Below, one piece after another: positions 26,483-34,897 of a DNA stretch of 64,000 nt. The DNA lies in the NCBI RefSeq assembly GCF_030409805.1, contig NZ_JAUFQP010000007.1, forward strand, positions 1,054,001 through 1,118,000, in the 5' to 3' direction. The notes under the pieces were generated by a model. The model saw only the letters and a program-made list of their open reading frames with translations. It was not told the DNA's origin and made no database searches. This DNA is from Algibacter miyuki. GTDB lineage: Bacteria > Bacteroidota > Bacteroidia > Flavobacteriales > Flavobacteriaceae. Made by a program: the position numbers and the translations under genes. Every line of letters starts with the position of its first letter. Within the stretch, counting starts at the first letter, position 1.

Positions 26483-27787
26483 TTATGTAATTGTAAACTT
26501 AACGAGTCTAATGCGTTTTTTGTCTAAAGCTTCAATGGTAAAAACGTAATTTTTGAAATTTATTTTACTATTCAGTTTGGGGAAACTTCTAGAAATCTCT
26601 AAAACAAAGCCTGCAATGGTTTCAGCTTCTCCTTTATGATCTTCAAAAATGGTTTCGTCATCAAGTTTTATTACCTTGTATAGGTCTTTTAAAGCTGTTT
26701 TACCTTCAAAAACATAATTGTTATCGTCCAGTTTGGAGTATGTTAAGTCTTCGTCGTCAAACTCATCACTGATGTCGCCAACAATTTCTTCAATAATATC
26801 TTCCAAAGAAATTAATCCCGAAGTGCCTCCATATTCATCAACTACAACGGCTAAGTGGACTTTCTTTTCTTGAAATTCAGCCATCAAATCATCTAGCTTT
26901 TTATTCTCTGGAACAAAAAATGGTTCACGAATTAATGTAGCCCAATCAAATTGTTTCCGGTCAATAAAAGGGAGTAAATCTTTTACGTACAGAATACCTT
27001 TTATAGTGTCGATATTATCTTTGTAAACAGGAATCCTAGAATAGCCATTTTCTACAATATCCGGCATTATATCCATGTATTTCTGATCTATGTTAAGCGC
27101 GAAAATATCAATTCGCGGGCGCATTACTTGTTTGGTATCGGTGTTTCCGAAGGATACAATACCTTGTAGTATTTTTTGTTCTTCTTTGGTAGTGTCATCT
27201 TCACTTGTCAATTCTAAGGCTTGCGATAATTGATCGACACTTAAATTAGATTTTTGTTTACCTAATTTTTGGTGTATGGATAATGTTACGCTTCGCATTG
27301 GGAGACTTATAGGAGACAGTAGTACATCTAAAACCTTTAAAGGGTAGGCCATAAATGTGGCGAATTTTAGATTATTTCTACTAGCATAAATTTTAGGAAG
27401 TATTTCACCAAAAAGTAATATTAAAAAAGTGACGATTACAACCTCTAAAGTGAATTTTAATATTGGGTTTGTAATGCCTTCAAATAGGTTGCTGCTTAGA
27501 TAAGCAAACAGAATAACCACTGCAATGTTTATAAAATTATTGGCCACTAAAATGGTGGCTAGTAATTTTTTAGGACGCTCTAATAGTTGAAGTACAATTT
27601 GTATACGTTTAGATTTTGCCGCTATATCGGCCTCAACATCCGATTTAGATAATGAAAATAGTGCCACTTCTGCACCAGAAATAAGGGCAGAGCACAGGAG
27701 TAGTACAAATAATAATAGGTAACCTAAGGCAACAGAAAAATCGATTGCTACAAATAAACTTATTAAACTAACGGGGTCAGGATCCAA
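26483..27787 (-). CDS. gldE: Gliding motility-associated protein GldE (CNNM/CorC-type)
   Basis: A 434-residue membrane protein. The first about 200 residues hold a CNNM/DUF21 transmembrane domain (LLLCSALISGAEVALFSLSKSD at about 28-49). Two CBS domains follow (about 215-340, including VMRPRIDI and HLAVVVDEYGGTSGLISLEDI), then a C-terminal CorC/HlyC transporter-associated domain ending RIRLVKFTIT. The family moves magnesium or cobalt; GldE is thought to assist GldD. It sits between ssb and gldD, the standard flavobacterial order. Confidence 0.92.
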   Translation of the reverse strand: MDPDPVSLISLFVAIDFSVALGYLLLFVLLLCSALISGAEVALFSLSKSDVEADIAAKSKRIQIVLQLLERPKKLLATILVANNFINIAVVILFAYLSSNLFEGITNPILKFTLEVVIVTFLILLFGEILPKIYASRNNLKFATFMAYPLKVLDVLLSPISLPMRSVTLSIHQKLGKQKSNLSVDQLSQALELTSEDDTTKEEQKILQGIVSFGNTDTKQVMRPRIDIFALNIDQKYMDIMPDIVENGYSRIPVYKDNIDTIKGILYVKDLLPFIDRKQFDWATLIREPFFVPENKKLDDLMAEFQEKKVHLAVVVDEYGGTSGLISLEDIIEEIVGDISDEFDDEDLTYSKLDDNNYVFEGKTALKDLYKVIKLDDETIFEDHKGEAETIAGFVLEISRSFPKLNSKINFKNYVFTIEALDKKRIRLVKFTIT

Positions 27788-27840
27788 GAGCTTGGTTTTT
27801 GGTTAAACGCGGGGTTCTCGATATGGTATCGAGAATGATA

Positions 27841-28293
27841 TTAAAACGGAAGGTCATCATCAGCATCTTCAATAGGTTTACTTGCAGGTTGTGGGCTAGT
27901 AGTTGCAGTTTTTTGTTCGGCAGGAGCTGCTTTGGCAGCGTTGCTTTCGCTTTCTTTTTTAGTAGAAAGAAACGTGAAATCATTACATTGAATTTCCGTA
28001 GAATATCTATCTACACCTTTATCATCTTGCCATTTTCTAGTTTTCAATCGGCCTTCAATATAGACTTTATCACCTTTGCTTAAATACTTTTCGCAAATTT
28101 CGGCGCCTTTATTTCTAACTACAATATTATGCCACTCGGTGTTGGTAACACGTTCGTTGGTTTGCTTGCTAACATAAGTTTCGTTGGTTGCTAAAGAAAA
28201 ACGCCCAACACAGTTACCGCCTTCGAAGTAGTGCATTTTTACTTCGTCGCCTAAATGCCCAATAAGCATTACTTTATTTAATGTTCCAGCCAT
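27841..28293 (-). CDS. ssb: Single-stranded DNA-binding protein
   Basis: A 150-residue protein with an N-terminal OB fold (MAGTLNKVMLIGHLGDEVK, then EWHNIVV and the YIEGRLKTRKWQDKDG-like strand) over residues 1-110. A flexible Ala/Pro/Gln linker (about 115-143) and the acidic tip DADDDLPF at the C-terminus recruit replication and repair proteins. It functions as a tetramer in replication and repair. It lies between mutY and gldE, 53 bases upstream of gldE, and has its own -7 element. Confidence 0.96.
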   Translation of the reverse strand: MAGTLNKVMLIGHLGDEVKMHYFEGGNCVGRFSLATNETYVSKQTNERVTNTEWHNIVVRNKGAEICEKYLSKGDKVYIEGRLKTRKWQDDKGVDRYSTEIQCNDFTFLSTKKESESNAAKAAPAEQKTATTSPQPASKPIEDADDDLPF

Positions 28294-28315
28294 AATTATT
28301 TCTTTTGAAAGAATG

Positions 28316-28323
28316 CAAAAATA
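28316..28323 (-). promoter_or_regulatory. -7 promoter element of ssb
   Basis: Minus-strand TATTTTTG (TAnnTTTG), 23 bases before the ssb ATG. Confidence 0.5.
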
Positions 28324-28449
28324 GATAAATAATTCTTATTAATCTGTATTTAAAATAGAACCGAAGCGGTTTGTTATTTTTAAATAAGATCAATTTCATT
28401 CCGTTTTTTAAAATTAATAAAAAATTGTGGTTTAGAAGAAATTAATACG

Positions 28450-29490
28450 TTAAAAATTAAAGCGTTCAATAAAATCGCCAATTAAAATGGGGACGGGAAA
28501 ATCTCTTACATTTTCAATATTAATACCGTTTATAGGGAGTTTGTCAACCTTAATAATCCAGAAATGTGTGTATAGGTGCTGGTGCGAAAGTTTGTGCACT
28601 ACAGCTTCCTTATTATATAGGAGTAATTCAAAATCTTGATTTGTAAGTAATTCATGATCCTTTATTAAGCTTTTAAAGCTTTTGAAATTGGTGGCTTTTT
28701 CAGTTTCAATTAAAGGAAATTGATAAAGGTTTTGCCAAATGCCTTTGCCTTGGCGCTGTTCTATAATCGTTTTTTCATCTTCAGAAATAAAAACTAAAAA
28801 ATTGAAATGTTTCTTTTTCGCTTTCGCAGCTTTAATTTTTACGGGCAACTCGCTAATGGTGTTTTTGCTTAGGGCTATGCAGCTCGAGTTAAATGGACAC
28901 GTATCGCAATCCGGATTTTTGGGTTTGCATTGTGTGGCGCCAAACTCCATAATGGCTTGGTTGAATTCAGCTGGCTGTTTAGTATCGATTAGTTTTTGAG
29001 CCAGTTGTTTAAATTCTTTTGCACCAGGCGTAGAGTTTATGGCGGTTGAAATTCCAAAATAACGAGACAAAACGCGGTAAACGTTTCCGTCCACTACAGC
29101 AGTAACTTCATTAAAGCAAATGGAAGCTATGGCACTTGCTGTATAATCGCCAACACCTTTTAGTTTTAGTAAGTCTTTATATGTGTTCGGGAATTTTCCG
29201 CCCAAATCAAAGGCTATATGTTTTGCGGTAGCATGCAAATTTCTAGCTCGCGAGTAGTATCCTAGACCTTGCCAAAGTTTTAAAACAGCACTTTCATTTG
29301 CGTTAGCTAAATCGAAAACTGTAGGATATTTAGCGGTGAAAGCATCATAATATGGTAACCCTTGCTTAACTTGTGTTTGCTGTAAAATAATTTCAGACAA
29401 CCATATATAGTATGGATTTGTAGTTTTTCGCCAAGGAAGATCTCTTTTGTTAATTGAATACCAGTTGATTAGGGTTTTTGAGAACTTCAT
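28450..29490 (-). CDS. mutY: A/G-specific adenine DNA glycosylase
   Basis: A 346-residue base-excision repair enzyme removing adenine opposite 8-oxoguanine. It has a helix-hairpin-helix LKGVGDYTASAIASI (about 110-124), the catalytic Asp in VVDGNVYRVLSRYF (about 133-146), and the iron-sulfur cluster cysteines C-x6-C-x2-C-x5-C in CKPKNPDCDTCPFNSSC (about 192-208). A NUDIX-like C-terminal domain (about 228-346) recognises 8-oxoG. Its minus-strand unit continues into ssb, gldE and gldD. Confidence 0.96.
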   Translation of the reverse strand: MKFSKTLINWYSINKRDLPWRKTTNPYYIWLSEIILQQTQVKQGLPYYDAFTAKYPTVFDLANANESAVLKLWQGLGYYSRARNLHATAKHIAFDLGGKFPNTYKDLLKLKGVGDYTASAIASICFNEVTAVVDGNVYRVLSRYFGISTAINSTPGAKEFKQLAQKLIDTKQPAEFNQAIMEFGATQCKPKNPDCDTCPFNSSCIALSKNTISELPVKIKAAKAKKKHFNFLVFISEDEKTIIEQRQGKGIWQNLYQFPLIETEKATNFKSFKSLIKDHELLTNQDFELLLYNKEAVVHKLSHQHLYTHFWIIKVDKLPINGINIENVRDFPVPILIGDFIERFNF

Positions 29491-29510
29491 AGTTGAATTT
29501 GTAACGGCTG

Positions 29511-29518
29511 CAAAAATA
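29511..29518 (-). promoter_or_regulatory. -7 promoter element of mutY
   Basis: Minus-strand TATTTTTG, 21 bases before the mutY ATG. Confidence 0.5.
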
Positions 29519-29552
29519 AACGTTTATATTCTTAAATTTTAATGAATTAGGT

Positions 29553-29584
29553 TTGAAATATTGAATATTTAATCCTTATATTTG
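29553..29584 (+). promoter_or_regulatory. Promoter of the HU gene
   Basis: TTG (29553-29555), 21-base spacer, TATATTTG (29577-29584): a near-perfect Bacteroidota promoter, as expected for an abundant protein. Confidence 0.7.
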
Positions 29585-29628
29585 CATCCCTTTTAGAATT
29601 TAGTAGTAACCTAAAAATAATAGCAATA

Positions 29629-29919
29629 ATGACAAAAGCTGATATAGTAGCAAAAATTTCAGAAAAATTAGGAATTGAAAAAGGAGACGTTCAAGCAACA
29701 GTTGAAACTTTCATGGAAGAAGTAAAAACTTCTTTAGAAGGTGGTGATAACGTTTACTTAAGAGGTTTCGGAAGCTTTATAATTAAAACTAGAGCAGAGA
29801 AAACTGGTAGAAATATTTCAAAAAATACAACTATCAAAATACCTGCACACAATATTCCTGCATTTAAGCCAGCAAAAGTATTTGTAGAAGGCGTTAAAAC
29901 AAATGTAGACGTAAAATAA
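29629..29919 (+). CDS. HU-family DNA-binding protein
   Basis: A 96-residue nucleoid protein. The N-terminal dimerising helices (MTKADIVAKISEKLGIEK) are followed by VETFMEEVKTSLEGGDNVYLRGFGSFIIK and by the minor-groove arm RNISKNTTIKIPAHNIPAFKPAKVF, where the intercalating Pro lies in KIPAHNIP. It is full length for HU. Codon use and a strong promoter suggest high expression. Fifty-nine bases downstream begins a tiny, very basic protein gene that is probably co-transcribed. Confidence 0.95.
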   Translation: MTKADIVAKISEKLGIEKGDVQATVETFMEEVKTSLEGGDNVYLRGFGSFIIKTRAEKTGRNISKNTTIKIPAHNIPAFKPAKVFVEGVKTNVDVK

Positions 29920-29978
29920 GCATCATTGCTGAGATCGTTCAGCGTTAAAACGAATTATTAACTTAAAACAGACTATTT

Positions 29979-30071
29979 ATGCCAAGTGGTAAAAAACGTA
30001 AGAGACATAAGGTTGCAACGCACAAACGTAAGAAACGTAGACGCGCTAACCGTCACAAGAAGAAAAAATAA
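29979..30071 (+). CDS. 30-residue Lys/Arg-rich protein, probably ribosome- or nucleic-acid-associated
   Basis: An ORF of 30 codons begins MPSGKKRKRHKVATHKRKKR and ends with a run of lysines. Two thirds of the residues are Lys, Arg or His, with no acidic residue. It lies between HU and RNase E/G and has its own terminator hairpin immediately after the stop, which supports a real gene. Comparable tiny basic proteins occur in other Flavobacteriia at this place as far as I recall. The composition fits a small ribosomal protein or RNA-binding peptide; whether it equals any named small ribosomal protein cannot be settled here. Confidence 0.8.
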   Translation: MPSGKKRKRHKVATHKRKKRRRANRHKKKK

Positions 30072-30074
30072 ATC

Positions 30075-30106
30075 AAAAAAGTAGTTAGAGATTAGCTACT
30101 TTTTTT
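30075..30106 (+). terminator. Terminator after HU and the small basic protein
   Basis: AAAAAAGTAG pairs with CTACTTTTTT, T-tract continuing, four bases after the stop of the 30-codon gene. Confidence 0.8.
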
Positions 30107-30271
30107 GGTTTTACAAAACACCAAGTTCTTTGAAATGAGTTCATTCAATTAAAATAATGAACTCCACAGATTTATTAAAAAATCCTGTGGTTTGGTAAAG
30201 CAATTTGCCAAACAAAAATATTGTATAATCCATCTGTCTCGAGTATTTCGAGGTGGATAAAAATTAACAAA

Positions 30272-31819
30272 ATGGATAAAGAATTGATTATTCGATCTAG
30301 TTCCGAGCATGTTGATTTTGCCTTATTAAAAGATGGAAAACTTATTGAATTACAGAAAGACGAAGATGACAACAATTTTGCTGTAGGCGACGTGTTTATC
30401 GCTAAAATCAGAAAAACTGTTCCGGGTCTAAATGCCTCATTTGTAAATGTAGGCTACGAGAAAGATGCATTCTTGCACTATCACGATTTAGGTCCAAAAT
30501 TACCTTCACTTTTAAAATTCACAAAACGTGTAAGCACAGGTAAACTTAAAGATTTTTCTTTAAAAAATTTCCCATTTGAAAAAGACATCGATAAAGACGG
30601 TAAAATTGTCGATGCCTTAAAATCAAATCAATCGCTATTAGTACAAATAGTAAAAGAACCAATATCTACAAAAGGCCCTAGAATAAGCTCAGAGCTCTCT
30701 ATTGCTGGTAGATACATTGTTTTAGTGCCTTTTTCAAACCGTATATCTATTTCTCAAAAAATAGAAGATCGCGAAGAAAAAGACCGCCTAAAACGATTAG
30801 TGAAAAGCATAACCCCTCCAGGGTTTGGTATCATTGTTCGTACTGTAGCACAAGGCAAAAAAGTAGCCGAACTAGATAAAGATTTACAAAACTTGTTAGG
30901 CCGTTGGGCAACAATGTGCAGTAAACTACCAAAAGCAATTCATCCAAGTAAAGTATTGGGAGAAATGAATAAAGCCTCATCAATTTTGAGAGACATATTC
31001 AACGACACCTTTACAGGAATTACAGTAGACGATGAAACGCTTTTTTATCAAATTAAAGAGTATTTGCAAGAAATTGCACCTAAAAAAGAATCAATAGTAA
31101 AATTGTATCAGTCCAAAACACCTATTTTCGAGAAATTCGGAATAGAACGACAAATTAAAACCTCATTTGGCAAAACCGTGTCCATGGCAAAAGGTGCCTA
31201 TTTGGTAATAGAACATACCGAAGCCCTTCACGTTATAGACGTAAATAGCGGAAACCGTTCCAACAAAGCCAACAGTCAAGAAGATACAGCGCTTGAGGTT
31301 AATCTAATCGCAGCTACCGAAATGGCTCGCCAATTGCGTTTACGCGACATGGGCGGCATTATTGTAGTCGATTTTATAGATATGACCAATGCTGAAAACA
31401 GACAAAAACTCTTCAATCATCTTCGTGACGAAATGAAGGACGACAGAGCAAAACATAAGATTTTGCCACCAAGTAAATTTGGACTAATTCAAATCACAAG
31501 ACAACGAGTTCGACCAGAAATGAACATTAAAACACGAGAGGAAAATCCCGACGTAATAATTAATGGTTCCGAGGTAGAAGCACCAATAGGCATCGTGGAG
31601 AAAATTAACCACGACCTAGAAAAATTATTAAAAAAAGACTATAAAAAGCTGACTTTAAACACGCATCCTTTTATAGCAGCCTTCATAACAAAAGGCTTTC
31701 CATCGTTGCGTTCAAAATGGTTTTTTGAGCACAAAAAGTGGGTTAAAATTTTACCAAGAGATGCTTACACGTATCTAGAATACCATTTTTTCGATAAAGA
31801 TGGTAATCAAATTAAATAA
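30272..31819 (+). CDS. rng: Ribonuclease E/G family endoribonuclease
   Basis: A 515-residue enzyme of RNA turnover and rRNA processing. The start at 30272 (MDKELIIRSS) matches family N-termini. An S1-like RNA-binding part spans about 35-130 (GDVFIAKIRKTVPGLNASFVNVG). The catalytic core has LHVIDVNSGN (about 322-331) and GGIIVVDFIDM (about 363-373), each supplying a magnesium-binding Asp. After TRQRVRP the usual Zn-link CPxC is replaced by cysteine-free text (EENPDVIINGSE), so the zinc-bridged tetramer seen in RNase E cannot form that way. There is no long C-terminal degradosome scaffold. Confidence 0.94.
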   Translation: MDKELIIRSSSEHVDFALLKDGKLIELQKDEDDNNFAVGDVFIAKIRKTVPGLNASFVNVGYEKDAFLHYHDLGPKLPSLLKFTKRVSTGKLKDFSLKNFPFEKDIDKDGKIVDALKSNQSLLVQIVKEPISTKGPRISSELSIAGRYIVLVPFSNRISISQKIEDREEKDRLKRLVKSITPPGFGIIVRTVAQGKKVAELDKDLQNLLGRWATMCSKLPKAIHPSKVLGEMNKASSILRDIFNDTFTGITVDDETLFYQIKEYLQEIAPKKESIVKLYQSKTPIFEKFGIERQIKTSFGKTVSMAKGAYLVIEHTEALHVIDVNSGNRSNKANSQEDTALEVNLIAATEMARQLRLRDMGGIIVVDFIDMTNAENRQKLFNHLRDEMKDDRAKHKILPPSKFGLIQITRQRVRPEMNIKTREENPDVIINGSEVEAPIGIVEKINHDLEKLLKKDYKKLTLNTHPFIAAFITKGFPSLRSKWFFEHKKWVKILPRDAYTYLEYHFFDKDGNQIK

Positions 31820-31820
31820 C

Positions 31821-31860
31821 ACAAACCCCGCACTAAGTAATTAGTCTGGGGTTTTTTTGT
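31821..31860 (+). terminator. Terminator of rng
   Basis: AAACCCC pairs with GGGGTTT around an 18-base loop, then a run of T; begins at the rng stop. Confidence 0.8.
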
Positions 31861-31872
31861 GTCTTGTATTTT

Positions 31873-31975
31873 GGGCGTTACCCGAAAAGGGTCGGGCTAT
31901 CACTACTCGCTTTTTTGTGTTGCAAAGGCGCAACAACACAAAAAGAGCTCAAACAAACCGTTCTATCCCTAACGC
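31873..31975 (-). repeat. Intergenic repeat family, copy C (C/E subtype)
   Basis: In the direction of rng it reads GGGCGTTACCC, GAAAA, GGGTCGGGCTATCACTACTCGC, then an inner stem (TTTTTTGTGTTGC with GCAACAACACAAAAA), GAGCTCAAAC and finally ATCCCTAACGC. The terminal GCGTTA and TAACGC are complementary. It begins 54 bases after the rng stop, beyond the terminator. Confidence 0.85.
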
Positions 31976-32103
31976 ACTTCATCGATTAAGTTTATGTTAT
32001 TCGTCTAAAAGGTAGTTGGTTCATTGAATAATAGTTATAAAAGCAATCTATAATTATTAAATTTGCACCAACCTTAACCATCTTACAACCCTATTTTTTT
32101 AGA

Positions 32104-32484
32104 ATGATACATTCCGTGTATAATCATCAGACGCAAATTCTTGAAACCGAATTTAAAGACGTTGTTAGCACTAAAGATTTAGTGCGCTACTTATTGCATT
32201 TTAAAAGCAATAAGCTCTACCCTAGACAATTACGAAGTATAGTTGATGCTACCGATGTTGTGGTAACTTTTACTTTTAAAGATTTACAGCTTTGCAATCA
32301 AGCTAAAACAAAATCTTTAGAAGATTATGCCTTTGTAGCTAGTGCCGTTGTTATTAGTAATCCTGCAACAGCAGCAATAAGCACGTTGTATGGAGCTATA
32401 GCTCAAAATAAAAAATATAAGTATAAGGTATTCTCAACCCGCTCGGCAGCCTTAAGTTGGCTGGACGGATTTAGTTTTAAGTAA
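32104..32484 (+). CDS. Hypothetical protein, possibly SpoIIAA/STAS-like
   Basis: A 126-residue cytosolic protein with strand-helix alternation. MIHSVYNHQTQILETEFKDVVSTKDLVRYL, then LRSIVDATDVVVTF, then FVASAVVISNPATAAISTLYG and VFSTRSAALSWLDG resembles the SpoIIAA-like/STAS layout, in which a small alpha/beta domain ends with an AxxWL helix. No signal or membrane segment. The family assignment is tentative and the function unknown. It stands alone between the copy C repeat and a strong terminator. Confidence 0.7.
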   Translation: MIHSVYNHQTQILETEFKDVVSTKDLVRYLLHFKSNKLYPRQLRSIVDATDVVVTFTFKDLQLCNQAKTKSLEDYAFVASAVVISNPATAAISTLYGAIAQNKKYKYKVFSTRSAALSWLDGFSFK

Positions 32485-32527
32485 GCTAATAAATTATTAT
32501 TTTCAAGACTTAGTAAAATGTAAAACA

Positions 32528-32578
32528 AAACGGTTCGAAAAGCTAGCTAGACAACACTACCTGCTTTTCGAACCGTTT
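32528..32578. terminator. Bidirectional terminator hairpin
   Basis: AAACGGTTCGAAAAGC pairs with GCTTTTCGAACCGTTT, a perfect 16-bp stem between convergent genes. The loop of about 19 bases is long. Confidence 0.75.
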
Positions 32579-32604
32579 CAATTTAAAAATATGAAGCTTA
32601 GTTA

Positions 32605-33189
32605 TTAGTTTCCAATAAAGCCAATAACTTCATAAGCACGTGTACCATCAACTTGAATTTTTTCATATAGAACATCATTAAATTCATAATAACGTTCACC
32701 GTCGATTGTTACTTTTTCAGCTTCCGAAGGGAGTTCATACACTATGGTGCCAATTTCTGGGTTTATAACTTCATAGTAATTATTTGTTTTAACAAAGTAA
32801 ATGCCATTGTGTACATAATAGCTATGGTTGTTGTGGTTAATGCGTTTGTAGCCTGTAGGTAGCATTTTAATTTGAAAACCTCGTGTAGGTACAACAGGTA
32901 AATATCTACCACCATTCAGTCTAAAAAAGCTATTGTTGGTATAGTATATAGATGTGCCGTTGTGTTTTATTGTAACCGACGATTTTGGTATATTTCTAAC
33001 CGATACTACTTTTCTAGTGGGGGTTTTATACTGTACTTTACTACGCGATACGGGGGCCTTTTTTGCACTTGTTTTTGTTGTTACCGTTTTAGTAACCGTT
33101 GTGCGTCTAGAGTTTGTTTGTGCAAAACTAGTTGCCGAAATCCCTAATACTAATAAAAGTGCTACGCTTGTTTTAAATATAGTTTTCAT
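32605..33189 (-). CDS. Secreted DUF6515-type protein
   Basis: A 194-residue protein with a signal peptide (about 1-23, ISATSFAQ). A Thr/Lys/Arg-rich basic linker follows (about 25-70). The rest is a beta-rich, Tyr-rich part of repeating strands (HNGTSIYYTNNSFFRL, HSYYVHNGIYF, YYEFNDVLYE) with VINPEIGTIVYELPSEAEKV, which fits DUF6515. The location is probably periplasm or cell surface and the role is unknown. The Tyr-aromatic repeats suggest a glycan or surface interaction, which is inference. Confidence 0.72.
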   Translation of the reverse strand: MKTIFKTSVALLLVLGISATSFAQTNSRRTTVTKTVTTKTSAKKAPVSRSKVQYKTPTRKVVSVRNIPKSSVTIKHNGTSIYYTNNSFFRLNGGRYLPVVPTRGFQIKMLPTGYKRINHNNHSYYVHNGIYFVKTNNYYEVINPEIGTIVYELPSEAEKVTIDGERYYEFNDVLYEKIQVDGTRAYEVIGFIGN

Positions 33190-33335
33190 GTTTTTTATTT
33201 TTATGAGTTATACCCTTTAGACCTTGTAATGTCGGCAGTGTTTAACGCGATATCAGGCTTTAACATAACTTTATAAGTTAGTTTAGATGGATAAAACGAA
33301 AAGAACTGATAGATAATTATAAAAAAGAAGTACCA

Positions 33336-33374
33336 TAAAAAAAAGTGCTAGATGTGTTAGTCGTCTGGCACTTA
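33336..33374 (-). terminator. Terminator of the TIGR02594/peptidoglycan-binding gene
   Basis: On the minus strand AAGTGCCAGA and TCTAGCACTT form a stem with one mismatch, followed by eight T. Confidence 0.7.
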
Positions 33375-33416
33375 ATAGTTAAGCGATGTGTTTTAAATTC
33401 TGTTGGAAAATCGTTT

Positions 33417-34085
33417 TTAGGAGGTAAATAGGCTTTCTAAAACCGTTCTAGATTCACTACCATAAATGCCATCGACGGTAATATGGTTGTCGGTTTGAAA
33501 ATTTCTGAGTGCTTTTTCGGTATTCGGACCAAATACACCATCGGCATTTCCAGTTAAAAATTGCATTTTTATTAATATAAGTTGAAGCAGTTTCACGTTT
33601 TTACTACTATCACCTTGGCGTAAATAACCGGTTGGAATTACCAACTGAGATGAAACTTGGTCTGTTAAACTTCTAAATTCCAAAATACGATCCAATGGAA
33701 AGGTTTGTATGTTAACCTCATCGTTCTGATTACCGCCAATACAATAAATTGATTTTCCACTTTTTGTATAACCTATAAAGAAACCTACATGCCCAAAGGG
33801 ACCATTTCTATTCGTTCTCCAAAACACAACAATGTCGCCAGGTTGCGGCCAATCGGTTTTGTGTCCCACCTTTAACCAGCTTCGGGCCATAGCACTATTA
33901 GATTGTTCTAATTTAGCTTGTAAAGCCACCCAGTTGGCAAAAATACTACACCAAGCCACCTCGTCGTTTCCAAAAGAAAGACCCGTTGTTTCTTGATATT
34001 CTAAAATGCGGTCGTTGTGTTGGGTACCTTTTATTTCTTTTTGTCCCAATTCGCCTAGAGCGATTTTTAATGTGTCTCCTAACAT
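33417..34085 (-). CDS. TIGR02594-type cell-wall amidase/endopeptidase with C-terminal peptidoglycan-binding domain
   Basis: A 222-residue protein with two domains. Residues about 1-145 form an NlpC/P60-CHAP-like catalytic domain of the TIGR02594 type, with the nucleophile Cys in VAWCSIFANWVA (about 43-54) and the His in GPFGHVGFFIGY (about 95-106). Residues about 155-220 form a peptidoglycan-binding domain 1 (LRQGDSSKNVKLLQLILIK, then DGVFGPNTEKALRNFQ). There is no signal peptide, so export would need lysis, a contractile device or another unseen route. Domesticated endolysin and contractile-system effector are both possible. Confidence 0.82.
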   Translation of the reverse strand: MLGDTLKIALGELGQKEIKGTQHNDRILEYQETTGLSFGNDEVAWCSIFANWVALQAKLEQSNSAMARSWLKVGHKTDWPQPGDIVVFWRTNRNGPFGHVGFFIGYTKSGKSIYCIGGNQNDEVNIQTFPLDRILEFRSLTDQVSSQLVIPTGYLRQGDSSKNVKLLQLILIKMQFLTGNADGVFGPNTEKALRNFQTDNHITVDGIYGSESRTVLESLFTS

Positions 34086-34198
34086 AATATAAAGTGTTTA
34101 AACGTTAAATATGCTAAGTAATTAGTTGATAGAGATTTAAATATAAGGAATTAAATTTTAAAAGCATTAATTTCATAGAGGCTGATTAATATCTTCTA

Positions 34199-34897
34199 CT
34201 ATTCAATTTTAACATTTTCTTCGCGTTCAGAAAGTTTTATGGTGTATTTAACAATAAAAAGAGATGCAATAATATGGAAAGCACGATCGTAATAAAATAA
34301 AATATTCCAATCATAATAATAGGCCAAAAAGGAAAAAAGATCCATAAGAGATAGCGCAAGAACAACTATTAATAGCTGCATAGATTTTTTAGTGTTTTGG
34401 GTGAAGCTATGGCAAGCAGCAACAATACAACTAAAAATGATGAATAAGCCATAAATATAATGTGTGATTTCTTGAGAGACATCGATCATTTTATAACTTA
34501 CTGTATGCATAATAACATATAGGCAGTATAAGTTTAGAATAATTAAAAACCCGAAAAATACAAGAATATAAGGATCTACTTTTTTTATACTCGTTCTTTT
34601 TGTAATATGAAATATCAATGCGCTGTAACCAATAATACTCACATAGGATGTTAATTTATTAAAAATTAAAGATTCATAGTTGAACATGAGTAGGTTGCAT
34701 ATGGTAAATGACATAATTGTAATAAAAATATTTGGATGTCTGTAACCTTTAATATAGATAAAGAAAGAAAGAAAAACTAAGCTTGTAATAATTTTTGCTA
34801 TTCTGTTTTCAAATAGATTTAGGGTGCTAAAAACAAATATGTTTATAATTAGCAAAAAGATAGAAGTAAGTATTAAGATTTTATTTTTGGGACTCAT
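34199..34897 (-). CDS. Hypothetical polytopic membrane protein
   Basis: A 232-residue protein of about eight hydrophobic helices with almost no soluble parts (FSTLNLFENRIAKIITSLVFLSFFIYIKG near the start, ALSLMDLFSFLAYYYDW near the end). I do not recognise the family; the helix pattern recalls YhhN-like flavobacterial membrane proteins, but I would not assign it. It precedes the unsecreted wall hydrolase on the same strand, 113 bases apart. The codon use is AT-rich compared with its neighbours. Confidence 0.65.
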   Translation of the reverse strand: MSPKNKILILTSIFLLIINIFVFSTLNLFENRIAKIITSLVFLSFFIYIKGYRHPNIFITIMSFTICNLLMFNYESLIFNKLTSYVSIIGYSALIFHITKRTSIKKVDPYILVFFGFLIILNLYCLYVIMHTVSYKMIDVSQEITHYIYGLFIIFSCIVAACHSFTQNTKKSMQLLIVVLALSLMDLFSFLAYYYDWNILFYYDRAFHIIASLFIVKYTIKLSEREENVKIE

